Position numbers and translations under genes: made by a program. Positions 1-6,433 of a stretch of DNA of 18,582 nucleotides are shown one piece after another; position 1 is the stretch's first letter; each line of letters begins with the position of its first letter. Below the pieces are notes generated by a model. It made no database searches, was not told the DNA's origin, and saw only the letters and a list, made by a program, of their open reading frames with translations. Source of the DNA: Clostridia bacterium (GTDB lineage Bacteria; Bacillota; Clostridia; Oscillospirales; CAG-382); contig CAAEPN010000207.1 of assembly GCA_900757905.1 (NCBI GenBank), forward strand, positions 1-18,582, read 5' to 3'.

Positions 1-29
1 AAAATCCGGGGACATGCGCCACGGATTTT
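1..29 (+). terminator. possible terminator of an upstream off-window gene
   Basis: An 8-bp inverted repeat AAAATCCG (1-8) / CGGATTTT (22-29) encloses a 13-nt loop and is followed by one more T. It has the look of a rho-independent terminator for a plus-strand gene ending before the window. The loop is long and the T-run is part of the stem, so the call is weak. Confidence 0.35.
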
Positions 30-37
30 TCACCGAT

Positions 38-129
38 AGATTCGCGAGTGTCGAAAAGCGGAGCTTTTTGGCATGAGGCGCGAGCGTACGAATCTGTTTT
101 CGTGTCGTAAAACGTAGTTTTGCGACACG
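38..129. other. structured intergenic DNA with nested hairpins
   Basis: No coding region is apparent. AGATTCG (38-44) pairs with CGAATCT (89-95), enclosing a smaller hairpin AAAAGC (54-59) / GCTTTT (63-68). Next comes a near-perfect 13-bp hairpin from 101 to 129 (CGTGTCGTAAAAC, loop GTA, GTTTTGCGACACG) with one G-T wobble. The series ends in the terminator at 133-163. It could be the 3' end of an upstream transcript, a small structured RNA, or an intergenic repeat. I do not recognise a known RNA family. Confidence 0.35.
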
Positions 130-132
130 CTC

Positions 133-163
133 AAGCGGAAAACCGATTGGTTTTCCGCTTTTT
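133..163 (+). terminator. rho-independent terminator
   Basis: A perfect 12-bp stem AAGCGGAAAACC (133-144) / GGTTTTCCGCTT (149-160) with a GATT loop is followed by further T residues. It serves plus-strand transcription entering from the left. It directly abuts the stop codon of the convergent AraC gene at 164, so it may also help end that transcript, although the minus-strand side lacks a good T-run. Confidence 0.75.
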
Positions 164-937
164 TTATTCATTTTGACTTCCACTTAATTTCCATTCGCCG
201 GGTGGCATCCCAAAGCGCTTTTTGAACATTTTGGAGAACACAAACGGGTCGCTGTACCCGACCATCTGCGCGGCGTTTCCTACCGTCTGTCCGGATTTTA
301 ATAGCTGCTTTGCTTCCTCCATGCGCTTTTCCGTGATATAATCCTTGAGCGTGCCGCCGGTTTTCTGTCGGAACAAGCGCGCCAGATAATGCCGCTCCAA
401 ACCAACGACAGCGGCAATATCCGCTACATCGCATTGGGTGTTGTAGTTGGTCTCTACATAGTTCTGTATCTTTAAAATATAGTCCTCGTGCCCTTTTAAT
501 CCGTTGAATAGGTGCGCATACAGTTCGAAAATGCGCCCGGCTAAGTATTCCTCCTCCGTGCCATCAAAGGCGAATACCTCGCGTAATTTCTTATACATTC
601 CGGCCGGCGGCGTTATCACGCAAGGCAGCTCGTTAAACCGGTGCGAAAGGGAACCGTTGAAGCCGACCCAAAGGTAGTGCCATGGGTCGTTCTCATCAGC
701 AGAATAGACCGTCACCTCGCCCGGATGAATGACAAACGCTTCACCGGCATGCAGGTGGTGTATCCCGTCGCCGTTATTAAAAATGCCTTTGCCAGATATT
801 ACAAAATGAATGAGTGTATACCGGCGTATAGCCGGCCCGTAGGTATGTCCGGGCGCACAGGCTTCCTCGCCGAAATCAAGCGGATTTATCTCACGGTAAT
901 GACGGTTGATAAGGGCAATCTCATGCTTGGTTTTCAT
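164..937 (-). CDS. AraC-family transcriptional regulator (cupin + HTH)
   Basis: A 257-residue AraC-type regulator. The N-terminal half (about 25-115) has the small-barrel cupin pattern of sugar-sensing AraC proteins (IHFVISGKGIF, HAGEAFVIHPGEVTVY). The C-terminal ~95 residues hold the two helix-turn-helix units, ending in the typical MVGYSDPFVFSKMFKKRFGMPPGEWK. The reading frame can begin at GTG 946, but ATG 937 is preferred: it has a GAG-containing ribosome site at proper spacing, whereas GTG 946 has none. The gene is divergent from the GH27 alpha-galactosidase at 1091. By analogy with MelR/RafR-type regulators it probably controls that gene in response to a galactoside; this is inference from position. 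Direct repeats in the shared intergenic region fit an AraC-type operator. Confidence 0.9.
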   Translation of the reverse strand: MKTKHEIALINRHYREINPLDFGEEACAPGHTYGPAIRRYTLIHFVISGKGIFNNGDGIHHLHAGEAFVIHPGEVTVYSADENDPWHYLWVGFNGSLSHRFNELPCVITPPAGMYKKLREVFAFDGTEEEYLAGRIFELYAHLFNGLKGHEDYILKIQNYVETNYNTQCDVADIAAVVGLERHYLARLFRQKTGGTLKDYITEKRMEEAKQLLKSGQTVGNAAQMVGYSDPFVFSKMFKKRFGMPPGEWKLSGSQNE

Positions 938-965
938 AGGCTTCACTCTTTTCCGAATGATTGAT

Positions 966-996
966 TTAGATACATTTTAACATATATTAGATACAT
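966..996. promoter_or_regulatory. direct repeat TTAGATACAT x2, candidate AraC operator
   Basis: The 10-mer TTAGATACAT occurs exactly twice, at 966-975 and 987-996, so the centres are 21 bp apart, two helical turns. AraC-family proteins typically bind two direct half-sites at this spacing. The repeats lie between the divergent AraC and GH27 genes and flank the likely -10 of the AraC promoter. This suggests autoregulation and control of the galactosidase. Confidence 0.6.
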
Positions 997-1003
997 AAAT
1001 CAA
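974..1003 (-). promoter_or_regulatory. candidate promoter of the AraC gene
   Basis: Read on the minus strand, TTGATT (998-1003) and TAAAAT (974-979) are separated by 18 bp. The -10 lies about 37 bp upstream of the chosen ATG. The element overlaps the TTAGATACAT repeats. Confidence 0.45.
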
Positions 1004-1032
1004 TGGACATTTTTTACAAAATATGATAAAAT
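1004..1032 (+). promoter_or_regulatory. candidate promoter of the GH27 gene
   Basis: TGGACA (1004-1009) and TAAAAT (1027-1032) lie 17 bp apart, just downstream of the direct-repeat operator, as expected for an AraC-activated promoter. An alternative is TTTACA (1013-1018) with TACAAT (1038-1043), but its spacing is 19 bp. A ribosome site AAAGGA (1076-1081) precedes the ATG at 1091. Confidence 0.4.
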
Positions 1033-1090
1033 TAAAATACAATGAGAAAAGGGATGCACACGAAAACATCATCTGAAAGGAAGAAAAATT

Positions 1091-2230
1091 ATGCATATTC
1101 AAACACCGCCGATGGGTTGGAATACCTGGAACACCTTCGGTCAGAACATCACGGAACAGCTTGTTATGGAGTCGGCCGACGCCATGGTCGAAAAGGGCTA
1201 TAAGGACGCCGGATATGAGTACATCGTCATCGACGACTGTTGGTCGTTAAAGCAGCGCGATGAAAACGGATACCTTGTCGCCGATCCGAACAAATTCCCG
1301 CATGGCATGAAATATCTTGCCGATTATGTCCATTCCAAGGGGCTGAAATTCGGTATGTATTCCTGCGCAGGCTACCAGACCTGTGCCGGCTATCCGTCGA
1401 GCTACGGCTATGAGTTCAAGGACGCTGAGACCTTTGCTTCGTGGGGCGTGGACTTTTTGAAATACGATTTCTGCTATTTCCCGGATTCCGGCGACGGCAA
1501 GCTTGCTTATCTCACCATGAGCAATGCGCTTCGCTCGACCGGCCGCGATATTTTGTTCTCGGCCTGCAACTGGGGCACGGATAACTGCTGGGAGTGGATG
1601 AAGAGCGTCGGCGCGCATATGTACCGCTCGACCGGCGATATTTTCGATATCTTCGAATCGGTCAAAACCATTTTCACCGGACAGGTGCATACCGGCCTTG
1701 CCATGACCGGCGCAGGCTGCTTCAACGACTTGGATATGCTCGTGTGCGGTATGTACGGCAAGGGCAACGTCGGCAAGGAAAATGCCTGCGGCGATGTCGA
1801 ATATAAGACGCATTTCGCACTTTGGTGCCTTGCTTCTTCGCCATTGATGATGGGCGGCGATATCCGCAATATGTCGGATTACTGCCATGACCTTATGACC
1901 AATCCCCGTCTTATCGCGATTGACCGCGACCCGGACGCACGTCCTCCGTTTGAGATCAAGACCAACTATTGGAATTCCGGTTCGATCCGCAAGTATATCA
2001 AGATCCTTTCGGATGGCGATTACATTGTCGGTATCTTCAATTTCGGCGACGGCGAATGCTGGAACAGTCTGTATGAACAGGAGATCGGCTTCCCGGTCGG
2101 CTGCGGCGTGAAGTTACACATGACCGATGTGTTTACCGGAAAAGATATGGGCATTCTCAAGGACGCTTATAACGTGGTTCTTCCGGCTCACGACTGCATT
2201 ATGCTCCGTTTGCATGCCGAGCGTGCCTAA
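1091..2230 (+). CDS. alpha-galactosidase, glycoside hydrolase family 27
   Basis: A 379-residue GH27-type retaining alpha-galactosidase (melibiase), which would release terminal alpha-galactose from oligosaccharides such as melibiose or raffinose. The (beta/alpha)8 barrel starts at once with PPMGWNTWNTFG (6-17). Seen next are the substrate-binding IDDCW (47-51), the nucleophile motif FLKYDFCY (Asp126) and the acid/base region CFNDLDMLVCG (Asp213/Asp215; by family analogy Asp215 is the acid/base). Residues after about 290 form the C-terminal beta domain. There is no signal peptide, so it acts in the cytoplasm on imported sugar; no transporter is adjacent. The start is fixed by an AAAGGA site 9 nt upstream. 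An alpha-N-acetylgalactosaminidase or isomaltodextranase-like specificity cannot be excluded from sequence alone. Confidence 0.92.
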   Translation: MHIQTPPMGWNTWNTFGQNITEQLVMESADAMVEKGYKDAGYEYIVIDDCWSLKQRDENGYLVADPNKFPHGMKYLADYVHSKGLKFGMYSCAGYQTCAGYPSSYGYEFKDAETFASWGVDFLKYDFCYFPDSGDGKLAYLTMSNALRSTGRDILFSACNWGTDNCWEWMKSVGAHMYRSTGDIFDIFESVKTIFTGQVHTGLAMTGAGCFNDLDMLVCGMYGKGNVGKENACGDVEYKTHFALWCLASSPLMMGGDIRNMSDYCHDLMTNPRLIAIDRDPDARPPFEIKTNYWNSGSIRKYIKILSDGDYIVGIFNFGDGECWNSLYEQEIGFPVGCGVKLHMTDVFTGKDMGILKDAYNVVLPAHDCIMLRLHAERA

Positions 2231-2235
2231 GCTGC

Positions 2236-2430
2236 ATGAGCGACATTTGCAAGGAATGCGGCAAGCCGGTGAGCGCTTATGAGATCGCTCTTACCCGAAA
2301 GCTCGTCAATCGCGGCACAAAGACCTTTTTATGCAAATCCTGTCTTGCAGCGCTGTATAAGACGAGCGAAGAAAATTTGGATAAAATGGCGGAGTATTTC
2401 AAAAAGTTAGGCTGTACGCTGTTTCCGTAG
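2236..2430 (+). CDS. small zinc-ribbon protein, unknown function
   Basis: A 64-residue protein with two CxxC knuckles, CKEC (Cys5, Cys8) and CKSC (Cys33, Cys36), a spacing typical of a treble-clef or zinc-ribbon fold. A charged helical tail follows (about 44-58). It starts only 5 nt after the galactosidase stop and has no clear ribosome site of its own, so it is probably made by translational re-initiation and belongs to the same transcript. A terminator follows directly. I do not recognise a named family. A metal-binding regulatory or RNA/DNA-binding role is possible but not shown. Confidence 0.75.
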   Translation: MSDICKECGKPVSAYEIALTRKLVNRGTKTFLCKSCLAALYKTSEENLDKMAEYFKKLGCTLFP

Positions 2431-2433
2431 ATC

Positions 2434-2469
2434 AAAAAAAGGGGTTTTCCGATGAAAACCCCTTTTTTG
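2434..2469 (+). terminator. rho-independent terminator
   Basis: A perfect 9-bp stem GGGGTTTTC (2441-2449) / GAAAACCCC (2454-2462) with loop CGAT is preceded by an A-run and followed by TTTTTTGT. It ends the galactosidase/zinc-ribbon transcript. The flanking A- and T-runs extend the stem and would let it work in both directions. Confidence 0.9.
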
Positions 2470-2471
2470 TC

Positions 2472-2500
2472 TTGACATCACGTTGTTTTAACAGTATAAT
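2472..2500 (+). promoter_or_regulatory. consensus sigma-A promoter for the kinase/peptidase unit
   Basis: TTGACA (2472-2477) and TATAAT (2495-2500) are both perfect consensus hexamers separated by exactly 17 bp, immediately after the terminator of the previous unit. Strong, probably constitutive transcription of the two downstream genes is implied. No operator-like repeat is seen around it. Confidence 0.9.
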
Positions 2501-2540
2501 ATATCTGTAACAATTTGACATTCAGAGAGGAATCGCGGAC

Positions 2541-3251
2541 ATGGCAATTTACCGCATGGCAGATTTGAATATCGATATTCAAAACGAGCACCCGTATACA
2601 TCGCGTATCTGCAAAGATTATCTTGCGCCCGACGGCGTACACGCCGATATGACGGCTTTCCCGAATCCGGCGGAATACGAAGCCGACCGTAAGGTCGTCC
2701 CGACTGCGACCGACGGCTATCTGGAAGGACTTTCCGTCTATCGCTGCATTGCCCGCAAAATATTGGCCTTCGACGGCTTTGTTATGCATGCGTCGGTAGT
2801 CGAACGCGGCGGCACGGCTTATGCGTTTTGCGCCAAAAGCGGCACCGGAAAGACCACACATTCGCGTTTATGGCTCAAAGCCTTTCCCGACGCACGCATT
2901 ATCAACGGCGATAAGCCGCTGCTTCGTCTTGCAGACGGACGCTTTTGGATTTATGGCACGCCTTGGTGCGGCAAGGAAAACTATCAGGTGAATACCAAAG
3001 CGCCGCTCGGCGGTATCTGCTTTATCGAACGTGCGCCGACAAACAGTATCACACGTCTGTCGAAGCGCGACGCCGTGTCTCGCTTGTTTATCCAGCTTCT
3101 TCTTCCGAAAGAGCAGAACGAAGCGGAAAAGCAGCTTGACCTTGCCGGAAAGCTCATCGACTGCACACCGGCGTTTCTTCTCCGGTGCAATATGGACGTC
3201 GAAGCAGCTGAGGTGGCTTACAGTGCATTGAGTGCCTCGAAAGGCGAGTAA
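2541..3251 (+). CDS. HPr kinase/PEPCK-like P-loop kinase
   Basis: A 236-residue protein of the HPr(Ser)-kinase-related superfamily. It shows the conserved VMHASVV segment (His83), a Walker A loop AKSGTGKTTHSRLW (98-111), the acidic INGDKPLLR (121-129) and YGTPWCGKEN (138-147), all characteristic of this kinase-like group. It is shorter than genuine HPr kinase/phosphatase and lacks that enzyme's N-terminal domain, so it is not HprK itself. Relatives occur in peptide-modification (RiPP/lasso-type) clusters beside PqqD-like and protease genes, where some phosphorylate the precursor. Its substrate here is unknown. The ribosome site AGAGAGG (2524-2530) precedes the ATG. The peptidase gene follows 20 nt downstream, so the two are co-transcribed. 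No PqqD-like gene or obvious precursor is nearby. Confidence 0.8.
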   Translation: MAIYRMADLNIDIQNEHPYTSRICKDYLAPDGVHADMTAFPNPAEYEADRKVVPTATDGYLEGLSVYRCIARKILAFDGFVMHASVVERGGTAYAFCAKSGTGKTTHSRLWLKAFPDARIINGDKPLLRLADGRFWIYGTPWCGKENYQVNTKAPLGGICFIERAPTNSITRLSKRDAVSRLFIQLLLPKEQNEAEKQLDLAGKLIDCTPAFLLRCNMDVEAAEVAYSALSASKGE

Positions 3252-3271
3252 AACAAAAGCGGAGGACAAAA

Positions 3272-3772
3272 GTGGCAGAGAAACATACAGAAAAGATCCA
3301 TATGGCAGACCTTGTGCCGATCATCTGCGAAGTGTTGGATTCCGGCAGTGAATTCCGGTTATTTCCGCGTGGAAGAAGTATGCTGCCGACCATCGTCGAA
3401 GGCAGGGATTCGGTCATGCTTGCACCACCGGAAAATGTGACAGTGTGGGACGCGGTGCTATACCGGCGTGAAAACGGTCAGTTTGTGCTGCATCGAATTG
3501 TGGCGGAACACGGCGATTTTTACGATATGTGCGGCGATAACCAGCTCGATATCGAGAAAAATGTGCCGAAAACCGCACTTATCGCCAAAGTGACCGGCGT
3601 TTATAAAGGGAATGTTTATCATAGCGTGACCGAGCCGGAGTATCGGGAGAATATCCGGCGTCTGTACCGGAAAAAGCCGCTCGGTCGTGTGCTGTACCGT
3701 ATCAAACGGGCGTTATATCCGCTGTACCGTCCTTTTAAAAAGTGGTTAAAAAAAGAGAATAATGGAAAATAA
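3272..3772 (+). CDS. S24/S26-family serine peptidase, soluble signal-peptidase-like
   Basis: A 166-residue protein with signal-peptidase-fold motifs: PRGRSMLPTI (33-41) carrying the likely nucleophile Ser36, then VLYRRENGQFVLHRIV (62-77), where His74 sits in the position typical of SipW/archaeal-type Ser-His enzymes, and CGDNQLDIEKNVP (87-99). Unlike ordinary type I signal peptidases it has no hydrophobic N-terminal membrane anchor. Its C-terminus (about 136-166) is strongly basic (RVLYRIKRALYPLYRPFKKWLKK is within it) and could associate with membrane or nucleic acid. The start is GTG with GGAGG (3261-3265) 6 nt upstream. It is paired with the HPr-kinase-like gene and followed by a terminator. 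It probably processes a protein or peptide that the kinase also handles; this is inference. Confidence 0.75.
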   Translation: MAEKHTEKIHMADLVPIICEVLDSGSEFRLFPRGRSMLPTIVEGRDSVMLAPPENVTVWDAVLYRRENGQFVLHRIVAEHGDFYDMCGDNQLDIEKNVPKTALIAKVTGVYKGNVYHSVTEPEYRENIRRLYRKKPLGRVLYRIKRALYPLYRPFKKWLKKENNGK

Positions 3773-3809
3773 GCAGACGGCGGATAGCCGCCCTGCACGG
3801 TTTGAACAA

Positions 3810-3836
3810 GGGCGGCCATCGGCCGCCCGTTTTTTT
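3810..3836 (+). terminator. rho-independent terminator
   Basis: A perfect 8-bp GC stem GGGCGGCC (3810-3817) / GGCCGCCC (3821-3828) with loop ATC is followed by G and a seven-T run. It ends the kinase/peptidase transcript. A smaller hairpin GGCGG-ATAG-CCGCC (3779-3792) lies just upstream. Confidence 0.9.
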
Positions 3837-3874
3837 GCCGGCCACTTCGAAAATGTCGATCGCTTGCTTATTTT

Positions 3875-3902
3875 GAAACAAGGTGCAGCCGTGCCTTGTT
3901 TC
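3875..3902 (-). terminator. hairpin after the LysR gene, probable terminator
   Basis: GAAACAAGG (3875-3883) pairs perfectly with CCTTGTTTC (3894-3902), and a few further pairs narrow the loop. It abuts the stop codon of the LysR gene at 3905. On the minus strand the distal sequence is TTTCAAAATAAG, so the T-run is poor. It may also back up the plus-strand terminator at 3810-3836. Confidence 0.45.
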
Positions 3903-3904
3903 TT

Positions 3905-4804
3905 TTAACTCTCCTTGCGTTCCTCTTCGCGATAGAGCTTGACAAGGTCGCTCAAGATCTCCGTGTGTGAAAAATCGCGGTTGTATACGATATTCATTTC
4001 GCGCGGCATGCTGAGATTTTCGATCGGCAATACCGCAAGCTTGCCTTTCTTTAACTCGTCCATGCAGGCGCTTTTCGGCAGAATCGAAACGCCAAGCTCC
4101 TTGCGGATAAGATCCTTTATGGTGGCAATGTTGTCTACCTCTAATGTGATGTTGAAAGAATCAATGGACTCATTGATACTCAAAAGCGCCGCTTCAAACA
4201 GCTTTCGCGTGCCGGAGGAGGGAAGCCGCAGAATCATCTGTTCGTTTTTTAACTCGCTTAACGATATCATGGAATGCGTGGCAAGCGGATGTGTGACCGG
4301 CAAAACACAGGCTAAATAGTCGGTGTCCAAAAGAATATGATTGAGCGACGGGTCGGTCGGTTTGCCCTCGATAAACGCAAGATCCAGCTGATAAGTGGCA
4401 AGCATATTATAAAGATGTTTTATGGTATCCGTATTTATTGTTATCGTAACGTTATCTTCTTGCGCACCGTATTTGGCGAGAATTTCGGTAATTAAGTTGC
4501 TTTCGGCCGTGTGCGTAATGCCGACGCGAATCTTGGTCATGTGGCGCTCGCTGTCGCTAAGCTCCTCTAACATTTTGTCGTAAAGCGACTGTAAACGCTC
4601 GGCATAACGAAGAACGATCTCACCCTCTGAAGTCAGTCGCAGACCGCTTTTGGCGCGTGTAAATATCCGGGTGTTCAGCTCTTCCTCTAACTGCCCGATG
4701 TGGTGACTGACCGCAGGCTGCGTAAGCGACAGCTTCTCGGCGGCCTTGGTAAAATTTTTTTCTTTGGCAACAGTCAAAAGCGTTGCAAGCTTAATGTCTA
4801 ACAT
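3905..4804 (-). CDS. LysR-family transcriptional regulator
   Basis: A 299-residue LysR-type regulator. Residues 1-60 form the winged helix-turn-helix (MLDIKLATLLTVAKEKNFTKAAEKLSLTQPAVSHHIGQLEEELN), followed by a linker helix and a periplasmic-binding-protein-like effector domain (about 90-295). The frame is open up to 4825, but ATG 4804 is the likely start: TAGGAG sits 5 nt upstream of it and the alignment to the family begins there. The gene is divergent from the CPA2 antiporter (4958) and its operator-like repeats lie in the shared intergenic region. It probably controls antiporter/MgtC expression. The effector, perhaps an ion-stress or metabolic signal, is not evident. It carries no feature that identifies a named subfamily. 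Confidence 0.93.
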   Translation of the reverse strand: MLDIKLATLLTVAKEKNFTKAAEKLSLTQPAVSHHIGQLEEELNTRIFTRAKSGLRLTSEGEIVLRYAERLQSLYDKMLEELSDSERHMTKIRVGITHTAESNLITEILAKYGAQEDNVTITINTDTIKHLYNMLATYQLDLAFIEGKPTDPSLNHILLDTDYLACVLPVTHPLATHSMISLSELKNEQMILRLPSSGTRKLFEAALLSINESIDSFNITLEVDNIATIKDLIRKELGVSILPKSACMDELKKGKLAVLPIENLSMPREMNIVYNRDFSHTEILSDLVKLYREEERKES

Positions 4805-4843
4805 ATCGACTCCTATTACGTACATTTATGATACTCTAAAAAA

Positions 4844-4862
4844 GTATAACTTGACTTTATAC
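4844..4862. promoter_or_regulatory. candidate LysR-type box (T-N11-A palindrome)
   Basis: GTATAA (4844-4849) and TTATAC (4857-4862) form a perfect 6-bp inverted repeat with a 7-bp spacer and contain the classic T-N11-A of LysR operators (ATAA-N7-TTAT core). It overlaps the -35 of the antiporter promoter and lies about 40 bp upstream of the LysR start codon, fitting dual control. Another inverted repeat, ATACT-N7-AGTAT, overlaps it at 4831-4847. Confidence 0.6.
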
Positions 4863-4878
4863 ATAAATAGTGTATCAT
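4851..4878 (+). promoter_or_regulatory. candidate promoter of the antiporter operon
   Basis: TTGACT (4851-4856) and TATCAT (4873-4878) are separated by 16 bp. The -35 is inside the LysR-type box. The -10 overlaps a second perfect palindrome ATCATA-N5-TATGAT (4874-4890), which may be a further regulator site at the start of transcription. Confidence 0.6.
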
Positions 4879-4895
4879 ATGTAGTATGATTTTTC

Positions 4896-4917
4896 AAGCC
4901 CTTATGGGCGCTTTTTT
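4896..4917 (+). promoter_or_regulatory. short hairpin plus T-run in the antiporter leader
   Basis: GCCC-TTAT-GGGC (4898-4909) is followed by GC and six T residues (4912-4917), placed between the predicted transcription start and the ribosome site at 4945-4949. The shape resembles a small attenuator, but four base pairs are few for termination. No known riboswitch core was recognised in the roughly 70-nt leader. Confidence 0.3.
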
Positions 4918-4957
4918 GTTAAATCTTCCAAGAAAAGTATGCAAAGGAGTTGATCGG

Positions 4958-6403
4958 ATGCTTGAAAACCTATCAAAACACATTCAATCGGCCTCGGGCG
5001 TGGCAACGGTCATTATTTCGGTCGCGTTCATGCTGTTATTCGGCTTTTTGCTTACGCGTATCACCAAACGCTTAAAGCTGCCGAATGTGACGGCATACAT
5101 CGTGGCCGGTATTCTCATCGGCCCATATTGCCTGAACCTTGTGCCGAAAAACGTCATCGACGGCATGTCGTTCCTTGCGGATATCGCGCTTGCGTTTATC
5201 GCTTTCAGCACAGGCGAATACTTTAAGCTCGATACCTTGAAAAAGAACGGCTTGAAAGTCGTCATCATAACGGTGGCCGAAGCGCTTATGGCTTCGCTGT
5301 TGGTGTTTGTGACCTCGTATTGTATTTTCGGCGTTAACCTTGCGTTTTCCCTTGTTTTGGCAGCGCTTGCCTCGGCAACCGCACCGGCATCGACCGTTAT
5401 GACCATCCGTCAGACCGGCGCGAAGGGCGATTTTGTCAATACGCTTTTGCAGGTCGTGGCGCTTGACGATATTGTCGCGCTTGTGGCATATGGATTATGC
5501 ATTTCGCTTGCCGTGTCGTCGGTTTCGGGCGAAGCGTTCCACATGATGAGCGTGATAAAACCGATTGCCGTGAATCTCGGCGTGCTGCTTTTGGGCTGTG
5601 TGTTCGGCTTTATCATGAAGCTGTCGCTATATAAGCACAGTACGGATAACCGCCTTATCGTGTCGATCGCGTTGCTGTTCGGCTTTTGCGGTATTTGCGC
5701 GCTGTTCGATGTGTCGCCGCTATTAGGCTGTATGTCCATGGGCACAGTCTATATCAATGTGACGAACGACGATAAGCTATTCAAACAGCTTAACTATTTC
5801 AGTCCGCCGTTACTACTTTTGTTCTTTGTCCGGTCGGGACTCAGCTTTGATTTGGGCGCACTGTTCAATCCCTCCGACGCGGTCGGAACCGTCCCGCTTG
5901 CCGTGATCGGCGTGACTTATTTCTTAACGCGCATTGTCGGTAAATACGCAGGCGCTTTCTTAGGCTGCGCCGCTGTGAAAAAATCAAAAGAAGTGCGCAA
6001 TTACTTAGGCCTTGCCCTCATTCCGCAGGCCGGTGTTGCCATCGGTCTTGCCGCACTCGGCGCACGAACGCTCGGCGGCGAACATGGCGCGGCGCTCGAA
6101 ACGGTCATCCTCGCGTCCAGCGTGTTGTATGAGCTTATCGGACCGCCTTGTGCGAAATTGTCGCTTTATCTGTCCAAGTCTTATTCTACCAAGCTTGAGG
6201 ATATCGTGCCGCTTGAAGAAGAAACCGATGAGAACGGCGTGCCGAAAACGCAGCTCGAATTGCTGATCGAGCGCATACAGAAAATCCAAGAGGAATTGCC
6301 GCCGCATACCGATTCCGAAGAAGAAAAAGCCTTTACAAACGCTGCCGAAGAGCAGTATAACGCCGCGTTTCCGCATCGTAAGCGGCAAGCCGGGCGCTGG
6401 TAA
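4958..6403 (+). CDS. CPA2-family cation:proton antiporter
   Basis: A 481-residue membrane protein with about a dozen hydrophobic segments up to residue 405. It has hallmarks of CPA2 (Na+ or K+/H+) exchangers: YIVAGILIGPYCLN (47-60), LADIALAFIAFSTGEYF (73-89), the unwound-helix motif SATAPAST (139-146), the paired ion-binding aspartates ALDDIVAL (Asp170-Asp171) and LLFFVRSGLSFDLG (287-300). The double Asp is typical of electrogenic Na+/H+ exchangers. A charged ~70-residue cytoplasmic tail follows; no TrkA-N/RCK domain is present, unlike KefB/KefC. The open frame extends upstream to 4886, but AAGGAG (4944-4949) 8 nt before ATG 4958 sets the start. The first gene of an operon with MgtC-like 6434, it probably serves pH or sodium homeostasis. 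Confidence 0.9.
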   Translation: MLENLSKHIQSASGVATVIISVAFMLLFGFLLTRITKRLKLPNVTAYIVAGILIGPYCLNLVPKNVIDGMSFLADIALAFIAFSTGEYFKLDTLKKNGLKVVIITVAEALMASLLVFVTSYCIFGVNLAFSLVLAALASATAPASTVMTIRQTGAKGDFVNTLLQVVALDDIVALVAYGLCISLAVSSVSGEAFHMMSVIKPIAVNLGVLLLGCVFGFIMKLSLYKHSTDNRLIVSIALLFGFCGICALFDVSPLLGCMSMGTVYINVTNDDKLFKQLNYFSPPLLLLFFVRSGLSFDLGALFNPSDAVGTVPLAVIGVTYFLTRIVGKYAGAFLGCAAVKKSKEVRNYLGLALIPQAGVAIGLAALGARTLGGEHGAALETVILASSVLYELIGPPCAKLSLYLSKSYSTKLEDIVPLEEETDENGVPKTQLELLIERIQKIQEELPPHTDSEEEKAFTNAAEEQYNAAFPHRKRQAGRW

Positions 6404-6433
6404 ATATAAAACTTTAAAGAGAGGTTATGTTTT

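Noticed and set aside
1247..1888. A 213-codon open frame on the minus strand
   Set aside because: Antisense to the GH27 gene, with low-complexity translation and no ribosome site; a shadow of the real reading frame.
2541..3251. Annotation as genuine HPr kinase/phosphorylase (hprK)
   Set aside because: The protein lacks the N-terminal domain of HprK and the conserved catalytic signature; only the P-loop kinase-like core is shared.
2868..3269. A 133-codon minus-strand frame opposite the HPr-kinase-like gene
   Set aside because: The plus-strand frame carries clear kinase motifs and a promoter, while this one has neither motif nor ribosome site.
4886..4957. N-terminal extension of the antiporter from ATG 4886
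   Set aside because: It would start inside the promoter/operator region, has no ribosome site, and crosses the leader hairpin; AAGGAG before ATG 4958 is the better start.
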